DNA of 64,000 nt from an uncultured SAR116 cluster alpha proteobacterium. Its GTDB lineage: Bacteria > Pseudomonadota > Alphaproteobacteria > Puniceispirillales > Marisalimonadaceae. Positions 28,430 to 38,145 of this stretch are shown here, in pieces (the first letter of the stretch is position 1; each line of letters begins with the position of its first letter). Both the position numbers and the translations under genes were made by a program. The stretch covers positions 62,001-126,000 of the forward strand of contig CACMRF010000001.1 in assembly GCA_902615995.1 (NCBI GenBank). The letters run 5' to 3'. Below the pieces are notes generated by a model. The model was not told the origin of the DNA. It ran no database searches and was given only the letters and a program-made list of their open reading frames with translations.

Positions 28430-29698
28430 ATGATTATTTTGTTAATTGGAAGTGGTGGAAGAGAACATGCAATTGCTAGAGCTATAAAAAATTCACCTCT
28501 TACAAGTAAATTATTTATTACTCCTGGAAATCCAGGAATGCAAAAGCTTGGTGAATGCAAAAATATTCCTGTTGATGATATAGAAGGACTTTGTAATTTA
28601 GCAAAATTTATTGAAGCTAATCTAGTTATTATTGGACCAGAAGTGCCACTTGTAAAAGGGCTTAAAAATAAACTTAATAATATTGGCATCAAAGCATTTG
28701 GACCTACTGCTGAAGCAGCTATGCTTGAAGGTTCAAAAACATTTTCTAGAAATTTTTGCAAAAAATATAATATTCCTCAACCAACATTTAATTATTTTAC
28801 TGATATTGAACTGGCATTGGCTGAAGTAGAAAAACTCAATGGTTACTGCGTAGTAAAAGCAGATGGGCTGGCAGCTGGAAAAGGTGTTGTTGTTTGTGAT
28901 AATAAAGAACAAGCTCAACTAGCATGCGATGAAATGTTGAATAATAAAAAGTTTGGGCAATCTAGTTCGAAAATTCTTATTGAAGAAAGAATATCTGGAA
29001 GAGAAGCAAGTATTTTTGTTGTTTCGGATGGACATGATTTTAAGCTTCTAGGAACAGCACAAGATCATAAGCGAGCTTTTGATAATGACTGCGGACCAAA
29101 TACTGGAGGAATGGGAGCGGTTTCGCCAGCACCAACTCTGAATCAAAAAATACTTCAAAAAATAATAAAAGACATTGTTGAGCCAACAATTAAAGGTATG
29201 CATTTAGAAAATAAAAATTATGAAGGAATTTTATATATTGGAGTTATGATAACTGATGATGGACCAAAACTTATTGAATATAATTGTCGTTTTGGAGATC
29301 CTGAAGCACAAGTAATTTTACCTTTACTTGATACAGACATATTAGAAATTATGCTGAAATCATTAGATAAAAATTTAAAAAACTGTTTAATTAAATTTAA
29401 AAATAAAAAATCAATAACAGTTGTACTCGCTAATGTAGGATACCCAAATAAATTTGAAAAAAATAAAATCATACCAAATATTTCTTCATTTGATAATGAT
29501 GATGATATCATTATTTTTCATGCGGGAACTGGTCTTAACAGTAAAAATGAATTAATCGCTACTGGTGGTAGAGTTTTATGCATAACGTCAATTTCAGACA
29601 CAATCGAAAGTTGTAGAAAAAAAGCCTATACCACTATAGATAAAATAAATTGGTCTGAATGTTTTTACAGAAAAGATATTGGTAAATTATCAATCTGA
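28430..29698 (+). CDS. purD: Phosphoribosylamine-glycine ligase
   Basis: ATP-grasp enzyme making glycinamide ribonucleotide in purine synthesis. The 422 residues show the N-terminal LLIGSGGREHAIARAI, GPEVPLVKGL, the ATP-grasp segment VVKADGLAAGKGVVVC, GPNTGGMGAVSPAPTL and EYNCRFGDPEAQVILPLL. Length and motif order are standard. It overlaps tadA convergently by 9 nt. Confidence 0.97.
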   Translation: MIILLIGSGGREHAIARAIKNSPLTSKLFITPGNPGMQKLGECKNIPVDDIEGLCNLAKFIEANLVIIGPEVPLVKGLKNKLNNIGIKAFGPTAEAAMLEGSKTFSRNFCKKYNIPQPTFNYFTDIELALAEVEKLNGYCVVKADGLAAGKGVVVCDNKEQAQLACDEMLNNKKFGQSSSKILIEERISGREASIFVVSDGHDFKLLGTAQDHKRAFDNDCGPNTGGMGAVSPAPTLNQKILQKIIKDIVEPTIKGMHLENKNYEGILYIGVMITDDGPKLIEYNCRFGDPEAQVILPLLDTDILEIMLKSLDKNLKNCLIKFKNKKSITVVLANVGYPNKFEKNKIIPNISSFDNDDDIIIFHAGTGLNSKNELIATGGRVLCITSISDTIESCRKKAYTTIDKINWSECFYRKDIGKLSI

Positions 29699-30127
29699 CC
29701 TTATTTTTTTAAAAAAATCTTTTATTAATTTTGAACATTCATCTTCTCGTATTCCTGAATATATCTCGCTACATACCCTATTATTAATTTTATTTTTAAT
29801 ACTACTATGGGGAATACTTGCTCCATAATACAATCTTTTGATTCTTACTTGTTTTATCATTCCCATACACATTTCGCATGGCTGTAATGTTACCCAAATA
29901 TCACAATTATCTAAGTATCTTTTATTAGTTTTTAAAAGAGCTTTATCAATTGCTATTTTTTCAGCATGGAATAATGGATTATTTTTTTCTTCAACTTTAT
30001 TATATCCTTTTGAAATAATATTTTTAAATTCGTCAACGATAATTGCTCCAACTGGAATTTCTTTTTTTCGTGAACATTTTTTTGCTTCATTTAAAGCTAG
30101 TTTCATAAAATCATCATACTTTAACAT
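29690..30127 (-). CDS. tadA: tRNA-specific adenosine deaminase
   Basis: Deaminates A34 to inosine in tRNA-Arg(ACG). The zinc and catalytic motifs are NPLFHAEKIAID (HAE, about residues 54-56) and LQPCEMCMGMIKQ (PCxxC). The length is 145 residues. A GAGGGG ribosome binding site lies seven bases from the ATG. Its neighbour across the divergent gap is a pseudouridine synthase, a frequent pairing in Alphaproteobacteria. Free-base cytosine or guanine deaminases share the fold, but the motif spacing and context favour TadA. Confidence 0.92.
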   Translation of the reverse strand: MLKYDDFMKLALNEAKKCSRKKEIPVGAIIVDEFKNIISKGYNKVEEKNNPLFHAEKIAIDKALLKTNKRYLDNCDIWVTLQPCEMCMGMIKQVRIKRLYYGASIPHSSIKNKINNRVCSEIYSGIREDECSKLIKDFFKKIRSD

Positions 30128-30193
30128 TGAAAGCCCCTCTAATTTAAATTAATTAATACTGTAAAATTGAATTAGTTAATTATAAACTTAATA

Positions 30194-30922
30194 ATGGTTA
30201 ATAATTTAATTAATGAAAGAATAGCAAAAAAAATTGCCAATTCAGGCTTATGCTCAAGACGAGAAGCTGAGCGTTTGATTAACAATGGATATGTTAAGTT
30301 AAATGGTAATGTTATTAAAAATTGTAATATAAATGTTACAAAAAAAGATATTATTGAAGTAAATAACCAAAAGTTAAAAGCAAAAGAAAAGATTAAACTT
30401 TGGTTATATTATAAAAAAAAAGGCTTTCTAGTAACAACAAAGGATACTCAAGGAAGACCAAATATTTTTGATGAAATAAAGTTAAATTTTAATAAAAGAC
30501 TAATATCTATTGGTAGACTTGATTTTAATTCTGAAGGATTATTGTTATTAACAAATAATGGCGACTTTGCTCGAAAACTTGAATTACCTCAAAATAAATT
30601 TCAAAGAACTTACAAAGTAAGAATTTATGGAACAATTGATAATAAAATCAAAGATAAACTTAAAAATGGAATCATAGTGAATAGTATCAAATACAAACCT
30701 ATCGAATTAGAACTAGAAGAAGAAAAAGGTAAAAATAGATGGCTAACTATGAGACTATACGAAGGTAAAAATCGAGAAATAAGAAAAATTATGGATTATT
30801 TTGGTTGCACAGTAAATAGACTCATAAGAATATCTTACGGTCCATTCAATTTGAAAGACCTTAAACCTGGGCAGTTAACTGAACTTAAATATAAAAATTT
30901 TAACAAATTACTAAAATCTTAA
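30194..30922 (+). CDS. rRNA pseudouridine synthase, RluB/RsuA family
   Basis: The protein has an S4 RNA-binding domain (RIAKKIANSGLCSRREAERLI, about residues 8-28) and a catalytic domain with the Asp-bearing motif ISIGRLDFNSEGLLLLTNNGDF. Later family segments are FQRTYKVRI and LYEGKNREIRKIMDYFGCTVNRLIRISYGPF. At 242 residues it fits RluB/RluE/RsuA enzymes. RluB (23S rRNA) is the usual alphaproteobacterial member beside rsmD, but the exact target is not proved. rsmD follows after 7 nt. Confidence 0.92.
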   Translation: MVNNLINERIAKKIANSGLCSRREAERLINNGYVKLNGNVIKNCNINVTKKDIIEVNNQKLKAKEKIKLWLYYKKKGFLVTTKDTQGRPNIFDEIKLNFNKRLISIGRLDFNSEGLLLLTNNGDFARKLELPQNKFQRTYKVRIYGTIDNKIKDKLKNGIIVNSIKYKPIELELEEEKGKNRWLTMRLYEGKNREIRKIMDYFGCTVNRLIRISYGPFNLKDLKPGQLTELKYKNFNKLLKS

Positions 30923-30929
30923 ATATTTT

Positions 30930-31508
30930 ATGAGAATTATTTCAGGCAAATTTAAAGGTCATAAGTTAAATATTCCTAAAAACTTCTTAATAAGACCTAC
31001 TACTGATAGGTTTAAAGAGACATTATTTTCAATTATTAATTCAGAAAAATATTCAAGTAATATTGATGGGAAGTATTTTCTAGATTTATGCTCTGGATCA
31101 GGCGGAATTGGAATTGAAGCTTTTTCCAGGGGTGCAAAAAAAGTATACATGATTGATAAAAATCAAGATGCAATAAATTTAATCAATAAAAATTTATCTA
31201 AAATAGAATTAAACATTGAACTTGGTAAAAACCTGTTTGTTTTAAAGCAAGATATTACAAAGATCAAAAAATTACAATTACCTCAATTTGATTTTATTTA
31301 TTTAGATCCACCATATAGCTCTAAAATTTATTCGATTGTTTTAAAAAATATTTTAGATAGTAAAATTTTAAAAAACAAGGGGCTTATTTTAATTGAAACT
31401 GATAGATTAATAAATGTAGATGGACTTAATTTAGAGGAGATCTTCTCAAAAAAAATTGGTTCATCATACTTACAGAGTGTTAAAAAGTTACTAAATCCTC
31501 TCAAATAA
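30930..31508 (+). CDS. rsmD: 16S rRNA (guanine-966-N2)-methyltransferase
   Basis: SAM-dependent methylation of G966 of 16S rRNA in the small ribosomal subunit. The protein begins MRIISGKFKGHKLNIP, with RPTTDRFKETLFSII, the SAM motif FLDLCSGSGGIGIEAFSRGA and the catalytic DPPY in FIYLDPPYSSK. The length is 192 residues. It is in an operon with the pseudouridine synthase and overlaps mutL convergently by 18 nt. Confidence 0.95.
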   Translation: MRIISGKFKGHKLNIPKNFLIRPTTDRFKETLFSIINSEKYSSNIDGKYFLDLCSGSGGIGIEAFSRGAKKVYMIDKNQDAINLINKNLSKIELNIELGKNLFVLKQDITKIKKLQLPQFDFIYLDPPYSSKIYSIVLKNILDSKILKNKGLILIETDRLINVDGLNLEEIFSKKIGSSYLQSVKKLLNPLK

Positions 31509-33245
31509 TTTTTCAATTTGTTTGACAGACAAAGCTATAGAAGTAGGCCTTCCATGATTACACTGACCTGAGTTTGGAGTAACTTCCATTTCTCTTAGCA
31601 AAGCATTCATTTCATCAAGATTTAATATTCTTCCTGACCTTATTGATTTATGACAACATATATTTCCTAAGATTAAATTAATTTTTTCATCAAGACTTTT
31701 TGGCATTCCTATTTCCATTAAATCATCAATTAAATCAATTATGATTTGTTTAACATCATGATTTATTAATAGAGATGGTACTTCTCGAACAAGAATGGAC
31801 TTCTCACCAAATTTTTCAATTTCTAATCCAATTTTTTTTAATAAGTCATTATATTCAAATAATGTTTTAATTTTATTTTGATCCATATTTATATTTATAG
31901 GAATTAACAAAATTTGCTTAGTTACATTTTGTGTTGAAATATTTTTTTTCATTTTTTCAAATAATATTCTTTCATGCGCAGCATGTTGATCAATTAATAA
32001 AATATCATCAGAGGTAATAGAAATAATGAAATTTTTCTTAAACTGATATAAAGCAGATCCTAATGGGTATTCTGTTGTTTTTTTTAAAAATTCATCCTTT
32101 TCTTGATCATATAAAGTCTTAATTTTAGGATTTTCACTTAAAGTATCTAGAAAGGTTTGTTCTTTTAATTCACTTTTATGTGATGGAATATTTTTACTTA
32201 TTTCTGAAATGTTAAAAGTCTTACTTATCTTATTATTATTTTTAATTTGTAATGCTTTTGTAATTGAGGTTATTACAAAACTCTTTAAAAATTCATAATT
32301 TTGAAACTTGACTTCTAATTTTGTAGGGTGAACATTTACATCAATTTGATCATTTGAAAGATCTAGCATTAAACAATATAAAGGATGTCTTCCTCTAGGC
32401 AAACTGTCTCTATACGATAGTCTAATAACTGCAGATAAGCCTCTATCTTGAACTGGTCTACCATTTACAAATAAAAATTGATGACTTTGATTCACTTTAT
32501 TATAACTTGGAATACTAATAAATCCTCTCAACTTTATATCGCCTAAATCAGATTGAATTTTATTTTCAACTAGTAATGAATTTGAAAAAAAATCATCTTG
32601 AAATACTTCCAAAATTCTGTGTTTAAAACCTTCATTATTAAAGTTCTCTTTTTTATAAACGTGAGTTAAATTTTCTTCAAATTTGTAGAAAAATTTTATC
32701 TCAGGATGACCTAAAGCAATTTTTTTTATAATTTGCAATGAATTTTTATTTTCTACTTGATTAGATTTTAAAAATTTTAGCCTTGCAGGAACATTTTCAA
32801 ATATATTATTTACTGTTATTTTCGTACCAATTTTTATTACCGAAGGGCAGAATTTTATAACCTGATTATTTTTCAATTTAATACACCAGCCTTCATTTTG
32901 CTCTTTTCTGCAACTTTCTATTTTTAACTCACTTATAGATGCAATTGAAGGTAATGCTTCACCTCTAAAGCCTAGAAATTTGATGTCATTTAAATTATTT
33001 TGAGGAAGCTTAGAGGTAGCATGTCTTTTTATACAAAGCTTCAACTGGTCAGAGGTCATACCCATTCCATTATCAGAAACAATTATTTCTTTTTTTCCAC
33101 CATCCTTAACAATTATGTTTATTTCATTAGCTTTAGCATCAATAGCGTTTTCTATAAGTTCTTTTATTATAAACGCAGGTCTTTCTATGACTTCTCCAGC
33201 TGCAATTTGGTTAATTAAAAAATCAGGAAGTGTTCTAATTTCCAT
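31491..33245 (-). CDS. mutL: DNA mismatch repair protein MutL
   Basis: Mediator of mismatch repair that links MutS to strand nicking. The GHKL ATPase is N-terminal: ELIENAIDAKANEI, VSDNGMGM and GFRGEALPSIASI. The C-terminal dimerisation domain carries DQHAAHERILFEKM, matching the DQHA(x)2E(x)4E endonuclease motif, so this MutL probably nicks DNA itself rather than relying on MutH. CCHKSIRSG and CNHGRPTSIAL near the end are further metal-site blocks. It is 584 residues long and follows the BamF-like gene by 6 nt. Confidence 0.96.
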   Translation of the reverse strand: MEIRTLPDFLINQIAAGEVIERPAFIIKELIENAIDAKANEINIIVKDGGKKEIIVSDNGMGMTSDQLKLCIKRHATSKLPQNNLNDIKFLGFRGEALPSIASISELKIESCRKEQNEGWCIKLKNNQVIKFCPSVIKIGTKITVNNIFENVPARLKFLKSNQVENKNSLQIIKKIALGHPEIKFFYKFEENLTHVYKKENFNNEGFKHRILEVFQDDFFSNSLLVENKIQSDLGDIKLRGFISIPSYNKVNQSHQFLFVNGRPVQDRGLSAVIRLSYRDSLPRGRHPLYCLMLDLSNDQIDVNVHPTKLEVKFQNYEFLKSFVITSITKALQIKNNNKISKTFNISEISKNIPSHKSELKEQTFLDTLSENPKIKTLYDQEKDEFLKKTTEYPLGSALYQFKKNFIISITSDDILLIDQHAAHERILFEKMKKNISTQNVTKQILLIPININMDQNKIKTLFEYNDLLKKIGLEIEKFGEKSILVREVPSLLINHDVKQIIIDLIDDLMEIGMPKSLDEKINLILGNICCHKSIRSGRILNLDEMNALLREMEVTPNSGQCNHGRPTSIALSVKQIEKLFERI

Positions 33246-33251
33246 AGTTTT

Positions 33252-33764
33252 TTATTTAATTAGTAAATTCTTGTCATCAGTAATATTAATAGAAGGTGAA
33301 GGCTTGGAAAGTAGAGACTTATCTTTATTTTTTTTAATTCTTGAGGTTTCTTTTTCGGAATCTAAATAAACCCCTACCTCTGGTTCATTTCCTAAAAGAA
33401 TATCCAAACCAGTTCTTTCGCTCCTACTAATACCCAGCGTTTCATCATCAACAATTTTTCTTATATCTTGTTTAACTGAATTAAAATTAAATAAATTGTC
33501 GAATCCTGATTTATTAACTTTATTCTTTAAACTTAATTCAGGTGTTTCTCTCATAGTATTTCTTTTTTCAATAATATTATCTTTATTACCAAATTCTGGT
33601 GGCATAATAAGTTTAGGAGTACTTAAAAATGAATATTCATTAGGAATAAACTTTTCTTTTCCAATAGCCTGCCTGAAATCTGAACATCCTGAATTAAGAA
33701 AGCTAAAAACTATCAGTAATCCAAATGCACTTAATTTTCTTAAATCAAAAATATAATCAAACAT
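33252..33764 (-). CDS. DUF3035 lipoprotein (alphaproteobacterial BamF-like)
   Basis: A 170-residue protein with a lipoprotein signal: hydrophobic segment LSAFGLLIVFSFLNSGC, with the lipobox cysteine about residue 27. The mature part starts SDFRQAIGKEKFIPNEYSFLSTPKLIMPPEFG, the conserved block of DUF3035, a family named BamF in Alphaproteobacteria and linked to outer membrane protein assembly. The rest is low-complexity and charged. It overlaps lspA, the enzyme that processes lipoproteins, by 8 nt, and precedes mutL. Family assignment is by motif and the conserved ileS-lspA-DUF3035 order; a Bam-complex role is from family knowledge. Confidence 0.82.
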   Translation of the reverse strand: MFDYIFDLRKLSAFGLLIVFSFLNSGCSDFRQAIGKEKFIPNEYSFLSTPKLIMPPEFGNKDNIIEKRNTMRETPELSLKNKVNKSGFDNLFNFNSVKQDIRKIVDDETLGISRSERTGLDILLGNEPEVGVYLDSEKETSRIKKNKDKSLLSKPSPSINITDDKNLLIK

Positions 33765-34242
33765 TGTTTTTACCCCTTATAACTATAAATTCGTTATACA
33801 AAAATAATAACACACCTATAAAAATAAAACTATCTGCCATGTTAAATGCTGGCCAATGATATACTTTGTAATGAATATCAATAAAATCTATGACTTTACC
33901 ATGAACAATTCTATCTATAACATTTCCAATAGCTCCACCTGCAATCATATTATAACCAACAAAACCAATAGTATTTAGCTTTTTTGAATATATTACAATC
34001 CACAAACTTATAATTAAAGCTATTATAATAAATATAACTCTTCCAAGATTACCATATCCCTGTAACATACCAAAAGAAATACCATCATTCCAAACTGGTC
34101 TAAAATTTAAAAAATGATTTATAATTAAAACTTGTTGGTCTTTAAATAAAACGATAAAGGCAATATATTTTGTCAGTTGATCTATAAATATAGTTAAAGA
34201 TAAAATTAAAATTACACCTATGATAAATTTTTTAATGCTCAT
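33757..34242 (-). CDS. lspA: Signal peptidase II (lipoprotein signal peptidase)
   Basis: Aspartic protease in the inner membrane that removes signal peptides from diacylglyceryl-modified prolipoproteins. The 161-residue protein has four hydrophobic helices. Catalytic motifs are GGAIGNVIDRIVHGKVIDFIDIHY and FNMADSFIFIG, with NDGISFGM upstream. It starts 1 nt after the ileS stop and overlaps the lipoprotein gene, the classical ileS-lspA arrangement. Confidence 0.96.
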   Translation of the reverse strand: MSIKKFIIGVILILSLTIFIDQLTKYIAFIVLFKDQQVLIINHFLNFRPVWNDGISFGMLQGYGNLGRVIFIIIALIISLWIVIYSKKLNTIGFVGYNMIAGGAIGNVIDRIVHGKVIDFIDIHYKVYHWPAFNMADSFIFIGVLLFLYNEFIVIRGKNNV

Positions 34243-34243
34243 T

Positions 34244-37018
34244 TTATCTTAAAGTATCGATTACATTTGTACATCTTGGACATATTAAAGAATCAATTTT
34301 TACATCATCTGAAATTTTCCAACATCTTTCGCATTTTAAACCAGAAACTTTTTTACAATTAACTTTGTGTTCATCATTTACAAGATCATCAGAGACATTT
34401 AACTCTACCTTAGAACATATAAATATTTCTGATAAATTTAAGTTACTTAGTATTTTGAGATAATTAGTTGAAACCTCCAAATCAATTACCGCTTCTAAAC
34501 TTGAACCTATTAAACCTTCTCTTCTTTTCTCTTCAATTTTATTAGTTACTTTTAATCTTAAATTTCTAATAATCCCCCATTTTTTTGACAAAGTATCATT
34601 ATTCCAAACATCATTAGGTTTGAAGTATTCTTGTAAATGAACAGATTCATTCTCATCGATATTATGAGTTTTCCAGGCTTCTTCAGTCGTGAAACAAAGA
34701 ATTGGCGCCAACCATGTACAAATACAATTAAATAAAATATCTAAAACAGTTCTGCATGATCTTCTCTCAATACTATCATAGCTAGAACAATATAAAGTGT
34801 CCTTTCTTATATCAAAATAAAATGAGGATAAGTCATCATTACAAAAATCGTAAACTTCTCTATAAATGTCACCAAGTTGATAATTTTGAGTAAATTGAAT
34901 TATTTTTTTTGACAATTTATAAACTTCATTTAGAACCCATTTTTCAATCTCAGGCATATCTGAATAATCTATAGTTTCTTTTTTATCAAAATCACTTAAA
35001 GCGCCTAACAGATATCTTAGAGTATTTCTAAGTCTTCTGTAATGATCAGCATGTCTTACTAAAATTTCTTTACCAATTCTTAAATCGTCGTAGTAATCTG
35101 AACCTATAACCCATAATCTTAGAATATCAGCACCATACTCTTTCAAAACATCTTGCGGTGAGGTTACGTTCCCTAATGACTTAGACATTTTTCGACCATT
35201 TTCATCTAACACAAATCCATGAGTTAAAACTGATTCAAAGGGAGCAACACCTCGGGTACCACAAGATTCTAATAATGAAGAATGAAACCAGCCTCTATGT
35301 TGATCTGTACCTTCTAAGTATAAAGAAGCAGGCCATTTAAGATCATTTCTGTCTTCTAAGACATATGTATGTGTTGAACCAGAATCAAACCAGACATCAG
35401 CAATATCTGTAACTTTTATATAATTTTCTGGATTATATTTTTCACCTAGAAAAAAAGATGCATCAAATTTATACCATGCATCCGCTCCATGTTCTTTAAA
35501 AGATTTTATAACTCTATCTAAAACTTCTTGATCTCTTAAAGGTTCAAGTGTCGTTTTATTATAAAAGATTCCGATTGGAACGCCCCAAGCTCTTTGCCTA
35601 GATATACACCAATCAGGTCTATTTTTAATCATACTTGATAGACGGTTTGCGCCTTGTGATGGAAAAAAATTTGTTTCTGAAATACCTTTTAATGATTTTT
35701 TTCTTAAATCATTTTCATCCATTGATATAAACCACTGTGGTGTGGTTCGAAAAATTAAAGGTGCTTTTGATCGCCAGCTATGTGGATAAGAGTGATTAAT
35801 AGTTCCTCTTCCAATAAGACATTCATTTTCATTTAAAATATCTGCCATTTTTTCATTATCACGAAGAACGTGCAATCCACCAAATAATGGCAAAGTTTCT
35901 TTTAAAAAACCATCATCTTCTACAGTCTCTAGTGTTGTTAGAGAATGCTTTCTTCCTAACTCAAAATCATCTGCACCATGACCAGGCGCGATATGGACAA
36001 AACCTGTCCCTTGTTCAGTAGTAACAAAGTCAGCTTCTAGAAGCGGAACTTCAAAATCATAACCTTTATTAAATAAAGGATGTTTTAAAATTGTTCCTTC
36101 AAAGTCTTTGCCTTCTAATTTTAATTTTACATCAAATTTTTCAATAAAAGTGTCTTCGATGAAACTATCCAATAATTCTTCTGCAACAATTATTTTATCA
36201 GATATTTTGGCAATAGAATTTTCTTTAATTGATAGAACTTCGATGAGTAAATATTTTAGGTCAGCTTTATAAGCAACAGCTCTATTACCAGGGATGGTCC
36301 AAGGTGTAGTTGTCCAAATAATAATATTTGAATTTTTTAATTCATCAATTTCAGTGTTATTAACGGGAAACCTTACATAGATTGTAGTACTTCTATGTTC
36401 ATGATACTCAATTTCAGCTTCAGCTAATGCAGTTTTTTCTACAGTAGACCACATAACCGGCTTAACACCTCTGTATAGTCCTCCATTCATCAAAAATTTG
36501 CCAATTTCAGACATTATTTTTGCTTCAGACTCAAATTTCATTGTTGAGTAAGGATCCTTCCAATCACCACAGACGCCTAATCGTTCAAATTCTTCACTTT
36601 GAATTTTCATCCATTTATCAGCAAATTCTCTACACTCTTTTCTGAAAGCTATTATCGGGATTTCATCTTTATTCTTTTTTTTCTTTCTATAATTTTCTTC
36701 AATTTTCCACTCAATAGGTAACCCATGACAATCCCATCCTGGAACATAATTGGCATCTTTACCTAACATAGACTGAGATCTATTAATTATGTCTTTTAAT
36801 ATTTTGTTTAATGCATGACCAATATGAAGATTACCATTTGCATATGGTGGACCGTCATGCAGAACGAACAATTCTCTGCCTTTTCTTGTACTTCTTAATT
36901 TTGAATATATATCAATCTTTTGCCAAAACTTTAAAATTTCTGGCTCTTTCTTTGGAAGTCCTGCCCTCATAGAAAAAGTTGTTCTAGGTAAAAATACAGT
37001 ATCTTTATATTCAGACAT
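34244..37018 (-). CDS. ileS: Isoleucyl-tRNA synthetase
   Basis: Class I aminoacyl-tRNA synthetase charging tRNA-Ile. The 924-residue protein has the ATP motifs GNLHIGHALNKIL (HIGH) and DENGRKMSKSLGN (KMSKS). The editing CP1 domain includes WTTTPWTIPGNRAV and GTGFVHIAPGHGADDFELG. The C-terminal zinc finger has CERCWK and CPRC, so this is the type with C-terminal Zn. No T-box leader is visible in the 54-nt gap upstream. It leads into lspA. Confidence 0.98.
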   Translation of the reverse strand: MSEYKDTVFLPRTTFSMRAGLPKKEPEILKFWQKIDIYSKLRSTRKGRELFVLHDGPPYANGNLHIGHALNKILKDIINRSQSMLGKDANYVPGWDCHGLPIEWKIEENYRKKKKNKDEIPIIAFRKECREFADKWMKIQSEEFERLGVCGDWKDPYSTMKFESEAKIMSEIGKFLMNGGLYRGVKPVMWSTVEKTALAEAEIEYHEHRSTTIYVRFPVNNTEIDELKNSNIIIWTTTPWTIPGNRAVAYKADLKYLLIEVLSIKENSIAKISDKIIVAEELLDSFIEDTFIEKFDVKLKLEGKDFEGTILKHPLFNKGYDFEVPLLEADFVTTEQGTGFVHIAPGHGADDFELGRKHSLTTLETVEDDGFLKETLPLFGGLHVLRDNEKMADILNENECLIGRGTINHSYPHSWRSKAPLIFRTTPQWFISMDENDLRKKSLKGISETNFFPSQGANRLSSMIKNRPDWCISRQRAWGVPIGIFYNKTTLEPLRDQEVLDRVIKSFKEHGADAWYKFDASFFLGEKYNPENYIKVTDIADVWFDSGSTHTYVLEDRNDLKWPASLYLEGTDQHRGWFHSSLLESCGTRGVAPFESVLTHGFVLDENGRKMSKSLGNVTSPQDVLKEYGADILRLWVIGSDYYDDLRIGKEILVRHADHYRRLRNTLRYLLGALSDFDKKETIDYSDMPEIEKWVLNEVYKLSKKIIQFTQNYQLGDIYREVYDFCNDDLSSFYFDIRKDTLYCSSYDSIERRSCRTVLDILFNCICTWLAPILCFTTEEAWKTHNIDENESVHLQEYFKPNDVWNNDTLSKKWGIIRNLRLKVTNKIEEKRREGLIGSSLEAVIDLEVSTNYLKILSNLNLSEIFICSKVELNVSDDLVNDEHKVNCKKVSGLKCERCWKISDDVKIDSLICPRCTNVIDTLR

Positions 37019-37072
37019 TTTAGTAACCTTTAGTTTGTTATTAACTAAATACCATTTTTGAAATTAATTTCA

Positions 37073-38056
37073 TTATTTATTTTTATGAAATAGTTTTGCT
37101 TTTTTTACATCCTTTAGTATTTGATCTTTTAACTCTTCAAAAGAATTAAATTTTTTTTCATCTCTTAAAAAATCTAATACTTCAACATGTATTCTTTGAT
37201 CATAAATTTCATTATTTTTGAAATACTCTTCGTAATTAAGAATATGTGTTTCGAAAAGTTTTTTTTGTCCATCTAGTGTAGGTCTAATTCCAAAATTTGT
37301 AATTGAAGGCATATGTGTAGAGGTAAAGTCATTTCCATCATGATTCATGATACGTGATCTAGTAAAGTAAACTCCGAATTTGGGTTCTAAAGTTTTTAAC
37401 AAATGTATATTAGCAGTTGCAAATCCAAGCTTTCTTCCATTTTGATCACCCTTTTGAACTATTCCAGTTAAAGCCCAATTTCGGCCTAAACAAGATTTTA
37501 CAAATTTAAAATCTAAACTTAAGATTGATTTTCTAATTGCTTCAGAGCTAACTATTTTATCATTTTCATTTTTATGTAATGTGCAAGTTTTAGCCTCAAT
37601 TTCATATTTTTGAAAAAGCACTTTATCTTCAAAAGAACCCTCTCTATTTTTTCCGAATTTAAAATTTTCACCAGCATAAATAGAGTTTACATTGATAGTA
37701 TTTTTCAAGACTAACTTAATAAAATTTTCTGGATTTAACGTTCTTAAATCATCATTAAATCTTATTTTAAAAAAATAATCTATCCCTGCTTCTTCAAATA
37801 ATCTTTTTTTCTCTAAAGCGTCCGTTAATAAAAAATTAGATTTTGATTTTGAAAAAAAATCTCTTGGATGAGGGTCAAAGGTGACAATACCAAAAGGTAA
37901 TTTAAGATTAGCCGCCTCTTTTTTTGCAATCTTTAAGAGTTTTTGATGCCCTTTGTGCAATCCATCAAAATTACCAATTACAACTACAACTTTTGAATTA
38001 CAATTTAGAGTGGAAAAAACTTTATCATTAGAAATATGAATATCTATTAACTTCAT
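37073..38056 (-). CDS. ribF: Bifunctional riboflavin kinase/FAD synthetase
   Basis: Makes FMN and then FAD from riboflavin and ATP. The N-terminal nucleotidyltransferase half has VVVIGNFDGLHKGHQKLLKIA and FGIVTFDPHPRDFF. The C-terminal kinase half has QKGDQNGRKLGFATANI and PSITNFGIRPTLDG. It is 327 residues long, as expected. It lies 54 nt upstream of ileS, a frequent order in Proteobacteria, and is divergent from mscS. Confidence 0.96.
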   Translation of the reverse strand: MKLIDIHISNDKVFSTLNCNSKVVVVIGNFDGLHKGHQKLLKIAKKEAANLKLPFGIVTFDPHPRDFFSKSKSNFLLTDALEKKRLFEEAGIDYFFKIRFNDDLRTLNPENFIKLVLKNTINVNSIYAGENFKFGKNREGSFEDKVLFQKYEIEAKTCTLHKNENDKIVSSEAIRKSILSLDFKFVKSCLGRNWALTGIVQKGDQNGRKLGFATANIHLLKTLEPKFGVYFTRSRIMNHDGNDFTSTHMPSITNFGIRPTLDGQKKLFETHILNYEEYFKNNEIYDQRIHVEVLDFLRDEKKFNSFEELKDQILKDVKKAKLFHKNK

Positions 38057-38110
38057 TATAAATTACTTGCAAAATTTTTAGTTATTTAAAATATCTTATT
38101 ATATATAGTA

Positions 38111-38116
38111 TATAAT
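38111..38116 (+). promoter_or_regulatory. Candidate -10 element for the mscS operon
   Basis: A TATAAT lies in the divergent ribF/mscS gap, with transcription expected to begin around 38123. That would place the alternative upstream GTG (38122) at or before the start site and supports the downstream GTG at 38146 as the mscS start. No good -35 is visible. Confidence 0.35.
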
Positions 38117-38145
38117 TATTTGTGTTAACTCTTTTAGGGGAAAAA